DNA of 64,000 nt from Asanoa sp. WMMD1127 (GTDB lineage Bacteria > Actinomycetota > Actinomycetes > Mycobacteriales > Micromonosporaceae), in NCBI RefSeq assembly GCF_029626225.1, contig NZ_JARUBP010000001.1, forward strand, positions 5,518,001 to 5,582,000. Reading direction: 5' to 3'. Below the pieces are notes generated by a model. That model worked only from the letters and a program-made list of their open reading frames with translations, was not told the DNA's origin and made no database searches. This document shows, in pieces, positions 24,679 to 33,216 of the stretch (the first letter of the stretch is position 1; every line of letters begins with the position of its first letter). The translations under genes and the position numbers were made by a program.

Positions 24679-25233
24679 GTGGGTCATCGGGAAGAGCTCC
24701 TCGCGGGCGCGAAGCAATGCCTGCTCGAACGCGGCTACGCCAACACGACGGCGCGCGACATCGTCGCGGCGTCGGGGACCAACCTGGCCTCCATCGGCTA
24801 CCACTTCGGCTCGAAGGAGGCCCTGCTCAACGCCGCCATGGTCGAGGCGATGAACGACTGGGGCAGCGAGGTCGAACGCGCCGTCCGCGTCGACCCGGAC
24901 ATGGACCGGCTGGAGCGGCTCGAGGCGGTGTGGTCCGGCGTGGCCGCCTCGATCGCGGCCAACCCGCGGCTGTGGTTCGCCAGCGTGGACGTGATGACCC
25001 AGACCGACCAGAGCCCGGAGCTCAAAGACCGGCTCGCGGCCGCGATGGACGCGGGCCGCGCCGGCTTCACCGACCTGGTGCTGGGCCCCGGCGACGCCGA
25101 GGATCGACCGCGGGTAGGGGCGCTGGTGCTCGCGGTGATCACCGGCCTCACGGTCCAGACCCTGCTGGACCCGGAACGCGCACCCACCGGCCGCGAACTG
25201 GTCGAGGCCATCCGTGCGGTCGTCGCCCGGTGA
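24679..25233 (+). CDS. TetR-family transcriptional regulator
   Basis: The 184-residue protein has the TetR N-terminal HTH: ELLAGAKQCLLERGYANTTARDIVAASG followed by TNLASIGYHFGSKEALLNAAM. The C-terminal half is helical, as expected for a ligand-binding domain, with a MDRLERLEAVWSGV helix and LVLAVITGLTVQTLL near the end. The GTG start at 24679 lies seven bases after TAGACT (24666-24671), which points to a leaderless mRNA. The ligand and target genes are unknown; the hexosaminidase gene downstream has its own promoter. Confidence 0.88.
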   Translation: MGHREELLAGAKQCLLERGYANTTARDIVAASGTNLASIGYHFGSKEALLNAAMVEAMNDWGSEVERAVRVDPDMDRLERLEAVWSGVAASIAANPRLWFASVDVMTQTDQSPELKDRLAAAMDAGRAGFTDLVLGPGDAEDRPRVGALVLAVITGLTVQTLLDPERAPTGRELVEAIRAVVAR

Positions 25234-25250
25234 GCCCGAGCGCCGTGTTC

Positions 25251-25279
25251 TTGACACCACGCACGGTCAGACATAGCGT
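25251..25279 (+). promoter_or_regulatory. Promoter of the GH20 hexosaminidase gene
   Basis: TTGACA (25251-25256), a 17-base spacer and TAGCGT (25274-25279) form a good vegetative promoter. An inverted repeat GAAAC-N6-GTTTC at 25296-25311 lies in the leader and could be an operator. Confidence 0.5.
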
Positions 25280-25324
25280 TCCGTCGAACTCGCAGGAAAC
25301 TTTACCGTTTCGCTGGAGGACGTC

Positions 25325-27739
25325 GTGGCTGGTCAATCCCGTCGGGCTCGGCCCATCGCCGCTGTCGCTTTCGCTACTGCCGCCGCCGCTGGGCTCGTGG
25401 CGGTCGGTGTCGCCGAGCCGGCCCGGGCCGCTGCAGTGGTGAGCCTGCAGAGCGTGGTGCCCGTGCCCGCGTCGGTGCAGCCGGCCGCCGGCGTCACCTA
25501 CACGCTGCCGCCGAACGCCGCGATCCAGACCCATGCCGGGGCGACCGCCGTCGGCGACCACCTCGCGGGGATCCTGCGGCCCTCCACCGGCTACGCCCTG
25601 CCGGTGACCACCGTCAGCGGCACCCCGAGCGGCGGCATCGCGCTGCTGCTGACCGGCGCCGACCCGAGCGTGGGTGCCGAGGGCTACCAGCTCGACATCA
25701 CCGCGGCCGCGATCACGATCCGGGCGCAGACCGCCGCCGGCCTGTTCTACGGCGTGCAGACGCTCCGCCAGCTGCTTCCGCCCACTGTGGAGGCCCGCTC
25801 CGTCCAACCCGGACCGTGGGAGGTGGCCGGCGGGCGGATCGTCGACCGACCTCGCTACGGCTACCGGGGCGCGATGCTCGACGTCTCGCGGCACTTCTTC
25901 GGGCCCGACGTGGTGAAGCGCTACGTCGACGAGATCAGCCAGTACAAGGTGAACGTGTTGCACCTGCACCTCTCCGACGACCAGGGCTGGCGGATCGTCA
26001 TCGACGCCTGGCCGCGGCTGGCGACCTACGGCGGCAGCACCCAGGTCGGCGGCGGGCCGGGCGGCTACTACACCAAGGCGCAGTACACCGACCTCGTCGC
26101 CTACGCCGCGGCGCGGCACATCACGATCGTGCCCGAGATCGACATGCCGGGACACACCAACGCGGCGCTCGCGTCCTACGCGGAGCTCAACTGCGACGGG
26201 GTCGCGCCGCCGCTCTACACCGGCATCGAGGTCGGCTTCAGCTCACTCTGCGTGCCCAAGGAGATCACCTACACGTTCGTACGCCAGGTCCTCGCCGAGC
26301 TGGCCGCCCTCACGCCCGGGCCCTACGTGCACGTCGGCGGCGACGAGGCGCACAGCACGTCGGATGCCGACTACCGCACGTTCATGAACCGGATCCAGCC
26401 GTTCGTCGGCGCGGCCGGCAAGACCGTCATGGGCTGGCACCAGCTCGGCCAGGCCGACCACACCCCGGGCCGCGTCGCCCAGTTCTGGGGCACGACGACC
26501 GCCGACGCGGACCTCGCCGCCGCGGTGAGCAAGGGCGACAAGGTGGTCATGTCGCCGGCCAACAAGGCCTACCTGGACATGAAGTACACGCCGGAGACGC
26601 CGCTGGGGCTGAGCTGGGCGGGGCTGATCGAGGTGCAGACCGCGTACAACTGGGATCCCGCGACGCTCGTCCCGGGCGTGCCGGCCGGCGCGATCCTCGG
26701 CGTCGAGGCGCCGATGTGGAGCGAGACCCTCACGCGACTGGCCGACATCGAGTTCATGGCCTTCCCGCGGCTGCCGGCGCTCGCCGAGATCGCCTGGTCG
26801 CCGCAGTCGGCCCGCAACTGGGACACGTTCCGGGTCCGGCTCGGCGCGCAGGGTCCACGATGGACCGCGCAGGGCATCAACTTCTACCGGTCACCGCAGG
26901 TGCCATGGGCGAGCGCGCCGCCCACGCCCGGCCGGGTCGAGGCGGAGTCGTTCACCAGCCAGTCGGGCGTGCAGATCGTCGCCGACCCGGCGGCGCACGG
27001 CGGCAACCGGGTCGGCTACATCGACAACGGCGACTGGATCGGCTTCTCCGGCGTCTCCGTCACCGGCCGCACGGGTTTCACCGCCCGCGTGGCGTCGGGC
27101 GGGCCGGGCGGCACAATTCAGGTGCGCGCCGGCTCGGCCACCGGTCCGCTGTTGGGCTCGGTCAGCGTCCCCAACACCGGCGGCTACGGGAGCTACGTCG
27201 ACGTCTCCACCGTGCTGTCCGCCGGCTCCGGCCCGCTCCACCTGGCTTTCACGGGCAGCGGCGGCGGCCTCTTCGACATCGACGACTTCGCGCTGACCGG
27301 AAGCAGCCCGCCGGCGACGAACCTGGCCCTGCGCAAGCCGGCCACCGCCGACAGCCAGTGCGCGCCGACCGAAGGGCCGGAGAAGGCGGTCAACGGCTCC
27401 ACCGGCGGCGGCAACGCCGACAAGTGGTGCTCGGTCGGCGCGACCAAGTGGTGGCGCGTCGACCTGCGGTCGAGCACCTCCGTCGGCCGCGTCGTCATCC
27501 GGCACGCCGGCGCCGGCGGGGAGAGCACCGCCTTCAACACCCGCGACTTCGACATCCAGGCCAGCGTCGACGGTGTCACCTGGTCCACCGTCGCCCAGGT
27601 CCGGGGCAACACCGCCAACGTCACCACGACGACGTTCACCCCGATCGCGGCGCGCCACCTCCGGCTCAACGTGCTCACGCCGACGAGCAACTCCGACCGG
27701 GCGGCCCGCATCTACGAGTTCGAGGCGTACGCCTCCTGA
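25325..27739 (+). CDS. Secreted beta-N-acetylhexosaminidase (GH20) with CBM6- and CBM32-like modules
   Basis: The 804-residue protein has a signal peptide (~1-36) after a GTG start with GGAGGAC. Residues ~42-165 are the GH20b N-terminal domain. The GH20 barrel follows, with LHLHLSDDQGWR, EIDMPGHT and HVGGDEA, where Asp340-Glu341 are the catalytic pair of the substrate-assisted mechanism. Residues ~540-665 look like CBM6 (RVEAESF...GYIDNGDWIGF...FDIDDF). Residues ~672-804 are an F5/8 discoidin (CBM32) module (NLALRKPATADS...KWWRVDLR). It should release GlcNAc from chitin oligomers or glycoconjugates outside the cell. Confidence 0.94.
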   Translation: MAGQSRRARPIAAVAFATAAAAGLVAVGVAEPARAAAVVSLQSVVPVPASVQPAAGVTYTLPPNAAIQTHAGATAVGDHLAGILRPSTGYALPVTTVSGTPSGGIALLLTGADPSVGAEGYQLDITAAAITIRAQTAAGLFYGVQTLRQLLPPTVEARSVQPGPWEVAGGRIVDRPRYGYRGAMLDVSRHFFGPDVVKRYVDEISQYKVNVLHLHLSDDQGWRIVIDAWPRLATYGGSTQVGGGPGGYYTKAQYTDLVAYAAARHITIVPEIDMPGHTNAALASYAELNCDGVAPPLYTGIEVGFSSLCVPKEITYTFVRQVLAELAALTPGPYVHVGGDEAHSTSDADYRTFMNRIQPFVGAAGKTVMGWHQLGQADHTPGRVAQFWGTTTADADLAAAVSKGDKVVMSPANKAYLDMKYTPETPLGLSWAGLIEVQTAYNWDPATLVPGVPAGAILGVEAPMWSETLTRLADIEFMAFPRLPALAEIAWSPQSARNWDTFRVRLGAQGPRWTAQGINFYRSPQVPWASAPPTPGRVEAESFTSQSGVQIVADPAAHGGNRVGYIDNGDWIGFSGVSVTGRTGFTARVASGGPGGTIQVRAGSATGPLLGSVSVPNTGGYGSYVDVSTVLSAGSGPLHLAFTGSGGGLFDIDDFALTGSSPPATNLALRKPATADSQCAPTEGPEKAVNGSTGGGNADKWCSVGATKWWRVDLRSSTSVGRVVIRHAGAGGESTAFNTRDFDIQASVDGVTWSTVAQVRGNTANVTTTTFTPIAARHLRLNVLTPTSNSDRAARIYEFEAYAS

Positions 27740-28617
27740 CCGTCGAGGGCGGCGAGCAGCGCCTGGATCGCCGGGCTGGCATCGGCGCTGCGCCGCCACG
27801 CCGCGTGCACCTCCCGCGTCGGTGGCCGGCGCAGCGGCCGGGCGACCAGGTGCGCGCCGAGCGGCGGGCGGGCGAGGCGCGGGATGAGCGCGAGCACGCC
27901 GCCCGTCGCCACCAACGAGAGCTGGGTGGCGAAGTCGTCGACGAGGTGCCGCACGTCGGGCTCGTCGGGCAGCAGCCGCCGGAACCACTGGTGGCAGACC
28001 GTGCCGGGCGGGCTGGTCACCCAGGCCTGGCCGGCGAGGTCGGCGGCGGTGAGCGGGCGGTCGAGGCCGGCCAGCGGGTGCGTGCGGGGCAGGACCACGT
28101 CGCCGACGTCGGTGTGCAGGTGGCGCCGCGTCATGGTCGGAGGCAGCGGCACGGGCAGGCCGTCGGCGTCGTGCACCAGCGCCAGGTCGGCCGCGCCGGC
28201 GTCGACGCGGCGCAGCGCCTCGTCGGGGTCGTGCTCGGCTATCCGCACCCGCAGTTCCGGGCAGTCGGTGGCGAGCCGGGCCAGAGCAGGGGAGAGCAGC
28301 CCGCGGATGGCGGTGGAGAAGGCGACCACGCGCAGCGTGCCGCGCGGCGTGCCGGACGCGACGGAACGGGCGGCCTCCGCGCAGCGCTCGAGTGACTCGA
28401 ACACGTCCGGCGCCGAGTCGACGATCGCCTGCCCGGCCGGGGTGAGGACGACACCGCGACCGGCGGGCGCGAGCACCGGCACGCCCACCTGCCGTTCGAG
28501 CCGCTTGATCTGCTGGGAGACCGCCGAGGCGGTGAAGCCGAGGTCGTCGGCCGCCCGGGCCAGCGTCCCGAGCGCGGCCACCGACCGCAGCGCCTGCAGC
28601 GCACTGACGTCGATCAT
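27712..28617 (-). CDS. LysR-family transcriptional regulator
   Basis: The 301-residue protein has the LysR winged helix at the N-terminus (LQALRSVAALGTLARAADDLGFTASAVSQQIKRLE) and a type-2 periplasmic-binding effector domain. It diverges from dapA with 73 bases between the starts, the classical LysR arrangement, so dapA is the best target candidate. Its 3' end overlaps the convergent hexosaminidase gene by 28 bases. Confidence 0.9.
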   Translation of the reverse strand: MIDVSALQALRSVAALGTLARAADDLGFTASAVSQQIKRLERQVGVPVLAPAGRGVVLTPAGQAIVDSAPDVFESLERCAEAARSVASGTPRGTLRVVAFSTAIRGLLSPALARLATDCPELRVRIAEHDPDEALRRVDAGAADLALVHDADGLPVPLPPTMTRRHLHTDVGDVVLPRTHPLAGLDRPLTAADLAGQAWVTSPPGTVCHQWFRRLLPDEPDVRHLVDDFATQLSLVATGGVLALIPRLARPPLGAHLVARPLRRPPTREVHAAWRRSADASPAIQALLAALDGQEAYASNS

Positions 28618-28690
28618 GAAGTCAGGCTACGCAATATCCTCAAGAAAGCATCGCTGGACCCGACGAGTCGACCGCGCCGAGGATCGGTCC

Positions 28691-29527
28691 ATGACTCCGC
28701 TCTTCGGCGCCAACCTCGTGGCCATGGTGACCCCGATGCGTCCCGGCGGTGCGATCAGCGAGCCGGGACTCGCCGCGCTCGTCGACCACCTGCTCTCCAC
28801 CGGCTGCGACGGCCTCGTCGTCGGCGGCACCACTGGGGAGTCGCCGACGCTGACCGAGGCCGAGGCGGTCGAGCTCGTCGCCACCGTCGCCAAGCGGGTC
28901 GCCGGCCGGGCCCGGGTGATCGCCGGCGTCGGCACCTATGACACCGCCGCCAGCGTCCGGCGGGCCCGCGCGGCCGCGGCCGCCGGCGCCGACGCGCTGC
29001 TGCTCGTCTGCCCCTACTACTCGCGGCCGACCCAGGCCGGGGTGGTGGCCCACTGTCGGACGGTCGCCGACGCCACCACGTTGCCCGTGATGCTCTATGA
29101 CGTGCCGGCCCGCACGGGCGTCGCGATGACGGAGGCCACGCTGGTCGAGCTGGCCGGGCATCCGCGGATCCGGGCGGTCAAGGACGCCAAGGGCGACCTG
29201 CGCGAGGCGATGTCGGTGATGGCCGCGTCGTCGCTGGCCTACTACTGCGGCATCGACGAGCTCAACCTGCCCTACCTCGCCTGCGGCGCGACCGGTCTGG
29301 TCAGCGTCGTGGGCAACGTCGCCGCCGACCGCACCGCCGCGCTGATCGAGGCCGTCCGCGCCGGCGACCTCGACACCGCCCGCGCGGTCAACGCTTCGTT
29401 GCTCCCACTCGTCGACACCATGCTGGGCACCGCGCAGGGCGCTGTCATGGCCAAGGTCGCGCTGGCCGACCGCGGCATCATCCCGCACGCGACCGTGCGC
29501 CCACCGCTCCTCGAAGCGGCGCGCTAG
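28691..29527 (+). CDS. dapA: 4-hydroxy-tetrahydrodipicolinate synthase family protein
   Basis: The 278-residue protein is a DapA/NAL-type (beta/alpha)8 lyase. It has VGGTTGESPTLT (substrate carboxylate site), CPYYSRPTQAG, the catalytic Tyr and the Arg of YDVPARTG, and the Schiff-base Lys of VKDAKGD. DapA condenses pyruvate with aspartate semialdehyde in lysine and peptidoglycan diaminopimelate synthesis. The motif set fits DapA rather than N-acetylneuraminate lyase. The gene is isolated from other dap genes and faces a LysR regulator, so it may be a second, regulated copy. Confidence 0.9.
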   Translation: MTPLFGANLVAMVTPMRPGGAISEPGLAALVDHLLSTGCDGLVVGGTTGESPTLTEAEAVELVATVAKRVAGRARVIAGVGTYDTAASVRRARAAAAAGADALLLVCPYYSRPTQAGVVAHCRTVADATTLPVMLYDVPARTGVAMTEATLVELAGHPRIRAVKDAKGDLREAMSVMAASSLAYYCGIDELNLPYLACGATGLVSVVGNVAADRTAALIEAVRAGDLDTARAVNASLLPLVDTMLGTAQGAVMAKVALADRGIIPHATVRPPLLEAAR

Positions 29528-29793
29528 GACGTGCGGGCGGCGAGGGCCGTCGAGAGCCGGCCCAGGAAGTCGCGGATGCTCTCCTCGGTGTGCGGGGCCT
29601 CCACCTGGTCGTTCAGCGGCCCCTGGTAGCGCAACGCCTCGGTCAGCGCGGCCAGGGTCTCCGCCCGGTCGCCCGGGTAGAGCCCGCCGAGGACGCCGTC
29701 GGCCACCCGGCCGACGACCGCGTCGTCGAGGGTGCGGTCGAACTGGATCCCGTAGAGGATCCCGTTGACGTGACCCTTCCAGTTGTCGCTCAT
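29524..29793 (-). CDS. Small hypothetical protein, candidate immunity protein
   Basis: The 89-residue acidic protein starts MSDNWKGHVNGILYGIQFDR and is predicted mostly helical. I do not recognise a named family. It begins 11 bases after the stop of the toxin gene and is the last gene of the four-gene minus-strand operon, the normal place for the cognate antidote of a polymorphic toxin. The function is inferred from position and size only. Its stop overlaps that of the convergent dapA. Confidence 0.65.
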   Translation of the reverse strand: MSDNWKGHVNGILYGIQFDRTLDDAVVGRVADGVLGGLYPGDRAETLAALTEALRYQGPLNDQVEAPHTEESIRDFLGRLSTALAARTS

Positions 29794-29804
29794 GGTGTCT
29801 CCCG

Positions 29805-30890
29805 CTAGAAGATTCGGCTGCCGTCCCAGCTCTGGATCGGGACGTCGCCGAGGCCGTTGCGCTTGAACTCGGCGTCGAGGTTGGCCATGTGGCCCGGCTC
29901 GGGCTGGTAGTGCCCGCTGCGCGCGGTCGCGAGCTGAACCCTACCGTCCTTGACGACGAGCTCACCGGCGGCCGCGACCGGCTGGCCGTTGCCGAGCGTC
30001 GAGTGGTGGAAGTCGCCGACCTTCTGGTAGGTCGACGCGTAGATGTTGCCGTTGCGGTCCATCACGAAGATCGCTTGACCGTTGCCGCTGAAGACCGTGC
30101 TCGACGCGGACGTGTCGTAGGGTCGCCCGTCCTTCGCGCTGCGCAGGATCCCGTTGCCGTCGAAGAAGACCCGGTGCTCCTCGAGCTGCTCCGGGGTGAG
30201 TCGCCGCACGGGCGTCGGGAAGAACCCGCCCGGCAGGTGCTCGTTCCTGTATTTGTCCAACATGGACTTCGTGTTGTGGTAACGCGGCGTGGTGTGGCGG
30301 CCCGGGATGCCGGGCTTGCGGCCGCCGCCGGGACCCCGACCCTTGCGCGTGAACCTGCGCAGCAGTGTCCTGGCCCGCTTGAGCAGCCGCGGGATGATCT
30401 CCTTGGCGACCTTCTCCACGACCTCCTTGACGATCCGCTGGATCGCCATCCGCGCGAGCCCGATCGACACGGGGATCTGCGCGAGCGAGGCGCCAAGGGT
30501 GGGCGCGGCGGCGGCCACCGCGATCGCCACCTGGATCACCAGGATGGTCAGCTGGACGATCACCAGGATCTTCTGCGCCAGTGTGATGATCGCCATCACC
30601 AGCAGCGCCATGCCGATCAGTTCGGCGGCCTCGGCCCCGTCGGCGATGCGGCGGGGCGCGCCCTCCTCGCCCCGCCACGACCGCTCGAAGGCCCGCACGT
30701 CGTCGCCGCTGTTGGCGCCGAACACCTGCGCCGCGCCGGTGTCGGCCTCGGCGGCCGTCGCGCGCAGCCGCCCGGCGAAGGCGAGCCACGACTGCGACGC
30801 CGCGAACAGCAGTTCCTCGTCAGCGGTCGGCCAGGTGAAGCCGACCCAGCCGAGCGCCTCCGCCAGCTCAGCGGGCAGCTGCAAACCCAC
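29805..30890 (-). CDS. ESX-type polymorphic toxin: WXG100-like N-terminus, FHHS/SGHY C-terminal domain
   Basis: The 361-residue protein starts with a WXG100-like module of the CpnT N-terminal type (LGWVGFTWPTADEELLFAASQSW, residues ~12-75). Residues ~88-150 are strongly hydrophobic helices, and ~165-200 form a basic Pro/Gly-rich linker. The C-terminal domain (~230-361) has VFFDGNGILRSAKDG, FVMDRNGNIYAS, a FHHSTLGNG motif (294-302), VAAAGELVV and SGHYQP (325-330). This FHHS...AAGEL...SGHY set occurs in variable toxin termini and in plant IQM proteins; its chemistry is not certain. Secretion by a type VII apparatus is inferred. It overlaps the WXG100 gene by 23 bases. Confidence 0.8.
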   Translation of the reverse strand: MGLQLPAELAEALGWVGFTWPTADEELLFAASQSWLAFAGRLRATAAEADTGAAQVFGANSGDDVRAFERSWRGEEGAPRRIADGAEAAELIGMALLVMAIITLAQKILVIVQLTILVIQVAIAVAAAAPTLGASLAQIPVSIGLARMAIQRIVKEVVEKVAKEIIPRLLKRARTLLRRFTRKGRGPGGGRKPGIPGRHTTPRYHNTKSMLDKYRNEHLPGGFFPTPVRRLTPEQLEEHRVFFDGNGILRSAKDGRPYDTSASSTVFSGNGQAIFVMDRNGNIYASTYQKVGDFHHSTLGNGQPVAAAGELVVKDGRVQLATARSGHYQPEPGHMANLDAEFKRNGLGDVPIQSWDGSRIF

Positions 30891-31209
30891 CGGGCAGCTC
30901 CATCCTGTCGAACAGCTGGCGGTTGGACTCTTCGACCGCCTCGTACGCGCCGGCGCCGTGGTCGAGGTTCTCGGCGGCCTCCAGCAGTTGGTCGGCCATC
31001 GACTGGTAGACGTCGAGCGCGTGGGTCAGCACCTCGACGTAGGCGGCGCCGAAGAGGGAGCCGGCCTCGTCGGTGCCCCAGGGGTTGCCCGACCCGTCGA
31101 CGGTGTTCGCCAGGGCGCTGACCTCCGTGGCGAGCTGCTGCCCGGTCGCGCCCAGCGCGGTCGCCGCGGCGCGCAGGGTGGTGATGTCGACCCGGATGCC
31201 GTCGGACAA
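30868..31209 (-). CDS. WXG100/ESAT-6-like small secreted-type protein
   Basis: The 113-residue protein is a two-helix hairpin in the WXG100 style. Helix 1 (RVDITTLRAAATALGATGQQLATEVSAL) is joined by the turn NPWGTDEAGSLFGAAY to helix 2 (VLTHALDVYQSMADQLLEAAENL). Such proteins dimerise with, or guide, LXG/WXG-type toxins to a type VII secretion system. The start is TTG at 31209, four bases from the stop of the YbaB-like gene. It overlaps the toxin gene, implying coupled translation. Confidence 0.8.
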   Translation of the reverse strand: MSDGIRVDITTLRAAATALGATGQQLATEVSALANTVDGSGNPWGTDEAGSLFGAAYVEVLTHALDVYQSMADQLLEAAENLDHGAGAYEAVEESNRQLFDRMELPGGFAAAR

Positions 31210-31213
31210 CGCG

Positions 31214-31642
31214 CTACCGCCGATCCATCCGCCGGGTGATCGCGTCGAGGTCGCCGATCATGCGGTCGAAGCCGCGGTAGGCCTCCTCGGACACGCGCTC
31301 GAGCTGGCGGGTCAGCGCCGCCGGGTCGCCCGCGGCGCCGAGCGTCTCGGCCCGGCGGGCCTGCTCGTCGTCCTGGGCGGCGCGGACGGCCTCGACCACC
31401 TGCTCCGCGATCGCGGCGGCGCCGGCCCGCAGCAGACCGGGATCGATGACCAGCGACTCCAGCCGGCCCAGCGCCGCGACCTCGGCCTCGACCAGTCCAG
31501 TGTGGCTGGTGCCGCGCCCCACCAGCGCGGTGGCGGCCGGTGGATCGCCGGGTGCCGCCGCGGCGGACTCCGTCGCCTGCCCCAGCATCCGGATCGCGTC
31601 TTCGAGCGCGCGCCCGAGGCCGCCCGGGTCGATGCCCCCCAC
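31214..31642 (-). CDS. YbaB/EbfC-like protein of the toxin operon
   Basis: The 142-residue protein is helical, with the C-terminal part QLERVSEEAYRGFDRMIGDLDAITRRM resembling YbaB/EbfC nucleoid-type proteins. In actinobacteria such proteins are commonly the first gene of ESX-type polymorphic toxin operons. Whether it binds DNA or acts as a secretion adaptor is unknown. The GTG start at 31642 is the first of the operon; no clear promoter hexamers were identified upstream. Confidence 0.65.
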   Translation of the reverse strand: MGGIDPGGLGRALEDAIRMLGQATESAAAAPGDPPAATALVGRGTSHTGLVEAEVAALGRLESLVIDPGLLRAGAAAIAEQVVEAVRAAQDDEQARRAETLGAAGDPAALTRQLERVSEEAYRGFDRMIGDLDAITRRMDRR

Positions 31643-31740
31643 ACCATCACCTCACGGTCGATCGAGAGACGCGAGACTACCTCGCCCGGCGCTCGGCCGC
31701 GATCCCGGTGTCGCTCGTGGACGGATCCGCCGCCCGACGG

Positions 31741-31770
31741 TTGACGATAGATTGATCATCTATCTATCCT
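31741..31770 (+). promoter_or_regulatory. Leaderless promoter with candidate PadR operator
   Basis: TTGACG (31741-31746), an 18-base spacer and TATCCT (31765-31770) place +1 at the GTG (31778). The spacer holds the perfect inverted repeat GATAGAT-TGATC-ATCTATC (31746-31764), the sort of AT-rich dyad PadR repressors bind. Autorepression is the expected outcome. Confidence 0.6.
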
Positions 31771-31777
31771 GCGTGCC

Positions 31778-32107
31778 GTGGCGGTTATGCGGGAACCGAC
31801 GTTTCTCATCCTCACCGCGCTGGCCGACGAGGCGCGGCACGGTTACGGCATCGTGCGGGAGGTGCGGGCGCTGTCCGGCGGGCGCACCAACCTGCTGACC
31901 GGCACCCTCTACACGGCGCTCGACCGGCTGACCGCGGAGGGGCTGGTCGAACCCGACCGCGAGGAGGAGGTGGCCGGGCGGCTGCGGCGCTACTACCGGC
32001 TGACCGCCGCCGGGCTGGGCGCCCTCACCACCGAGACCGCCCGGCTGCGCCAGTTGACCGCGGCGGCCGAGGCCCGGCTGCGCACCGTCCGCCCGGGCAC
32101 CGTGTGA
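31778..32107 (+). CDS. PadR-family transcriptional regulator
   Basis: The 109-residue protein is a short PadR with the conserved FLILTALADEARHGYGIVREV helix pair, LLTGTLYTALDRLTAEGLVEPD recognition segment and RRYYRLTAAG wing. PadR proteins repress their own operon and are released by a ligand. GTG at 31778 is chosen because it coincides with the predicted transcription start; ATG at 31787 is the alternative. The stop overlaps the start of the next gene, so regulator and membrane protein form one operon. Confidence 0.88.
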   Translation: MAVMREPTFLILTALADEARHGYGIVREVRALSGGRTNLLTGTLYTALDRLTAEGLVEPDREEEVAGRLRRYYRLTAAGLGALTTETARLRQLTAAAEARLRTVRPGTV

Positions 32108-33216
32108 TGGCCGACCCGCTCGCCCGCCGCTACCGGCGCCTGCTGATCGCCTATCCGCGCGCCTACCGCCGGGCCCGTGGCGACGAGTTGCTGGGCGCCC
32201 TGCTGGAGGCGGCCCCATCCGACCGCACGCGGCCGACGCCGCGGGAGACCGTCGACCTGCTTCGGCACGGGTTGCGGGCGCGGCTCGGCCGCCCGGCGAG
32301 TCGCAGCGTCGTCGCCTGGGCCATCCTCACCGCCGTCATCAGCGGCGTGTTCGCGGCCGCGTTCGCGAGCCGCGCCGCGTGGGAGACCGCCCGTCCGCTG
32401 CCGCGGCCCGCGGAGGCGCGGGCCATGCTCGCCGAGATCGTGCCCGGCCAGGAGTTCACCGACGTCACGGACGCGCCGGCGCTGTTCGTCATCTACGGCC
32501 AGCCGCTGGGCTGGGAGGCCGCCGACGACATGCTGCTCGGCGACGGCGGCGAATACGCCCAGGCCGGGGTCGGCGGCGCCACGCCGCTCCCGGCGGGCAC
32601 CTCGCCGGCGGAGATGGTGGCCCGGATCCACACCAACCTGCGGGCGCACGGCTGGACGACCTATCCGGACCTGACCCACGACATGTACGGGTGCGTCGGC
32701 CCACCCTGCGACCCGACGGCGATACCCGTCGGCACCACGGTCACCGCCCGCCGTGGCGACACGGTGTTCACAGTGGACGTCAACCCGACGTACACCGGCA
32801 ACCCCGGCGCCCTGTGGGCCACGTTCCAGCGGGCGGCCCCGATCGCGGTCCGCCCGGCCGCGCTGGCCGGCGGCCTGGCCGGCGCGGTGGTCGCCTTCTT
32901 CCTGTTCGGTTGGGCCAGCCGGCGCACTGAGGGCGGCCACCCGGTCGGGGGACTGGTCAAGCTGCTGACCGGCGTGGCCCTGTTCCTCTGGTGGGTGCCG
33001 GCGGTGCTCGCCGCGCCGACGATGCTGTGGCACCACTTCGCCGAGCCGCACCCGTCCTGGCATCCGATGTGGGAGTGGCTCGGCCAGCCGACCTTCTCGC
33101 TGTTCTTCGTCGTGGGCTGCGGCGCGGCGCTGCTGGCCGTCGCGCTGGCCGCCGCCGCGGCCCCGGCCCCCCGCCGCCCGGAGGCGCCGGTGAGCCGGGG
33201 CGTGGCCGGGAGCTAA
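32107..33216 (+). CDS. Hypothetical membrane protein of the padR operon
   Basis: The ~369-residue protein has an N-terminal region resembling permease-adjacent DUF1700-like sequences (ARRYRRLLIAYPRAYRRARGDELLGALLEAAP). One membrane helix follows at ~70-90, then an extracellular domain with two paired Cys (YGCVGPPCD), then three C-terminal helices. Proteins of this type are regularly encoded after PadR genes in actinomycetes, and their role is unknown. GTG at 32104 or ATG at 32107 may start it. Confidence 0.7.
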   Translation: MADPLARRYRRLLIAYPRAYRRARGDELLGALLEAAPSDRTRPTPRETVDLLRHGLRARLGRPASRSVVAWAILTAVISGVFAAAFASRAAWETARPLPRPAEARAMLAEIVPGQEFTDVTDAPALFVIYGQPLGWEAADDMLLGDGGEYAQAGVGGATPLPAGTSPAEMVARIHTNLRAHGWTTYPDLTHDMYGCVGPPCDPTAIPVGTTVTARRGDTVFTVDVNPTYTGNPGALWATFQRAAPIAVRPAALAGGLAGAVVAFFLFGWASRRTEGGHPVGGLVKLLTGVALFLWWVPAVLAAPTMLWHHFAEPHPSWHPMWEWLGQPTFSLFFVVGCGAALLAVALAAAAAPAPRRPEAPVSRGVAGS

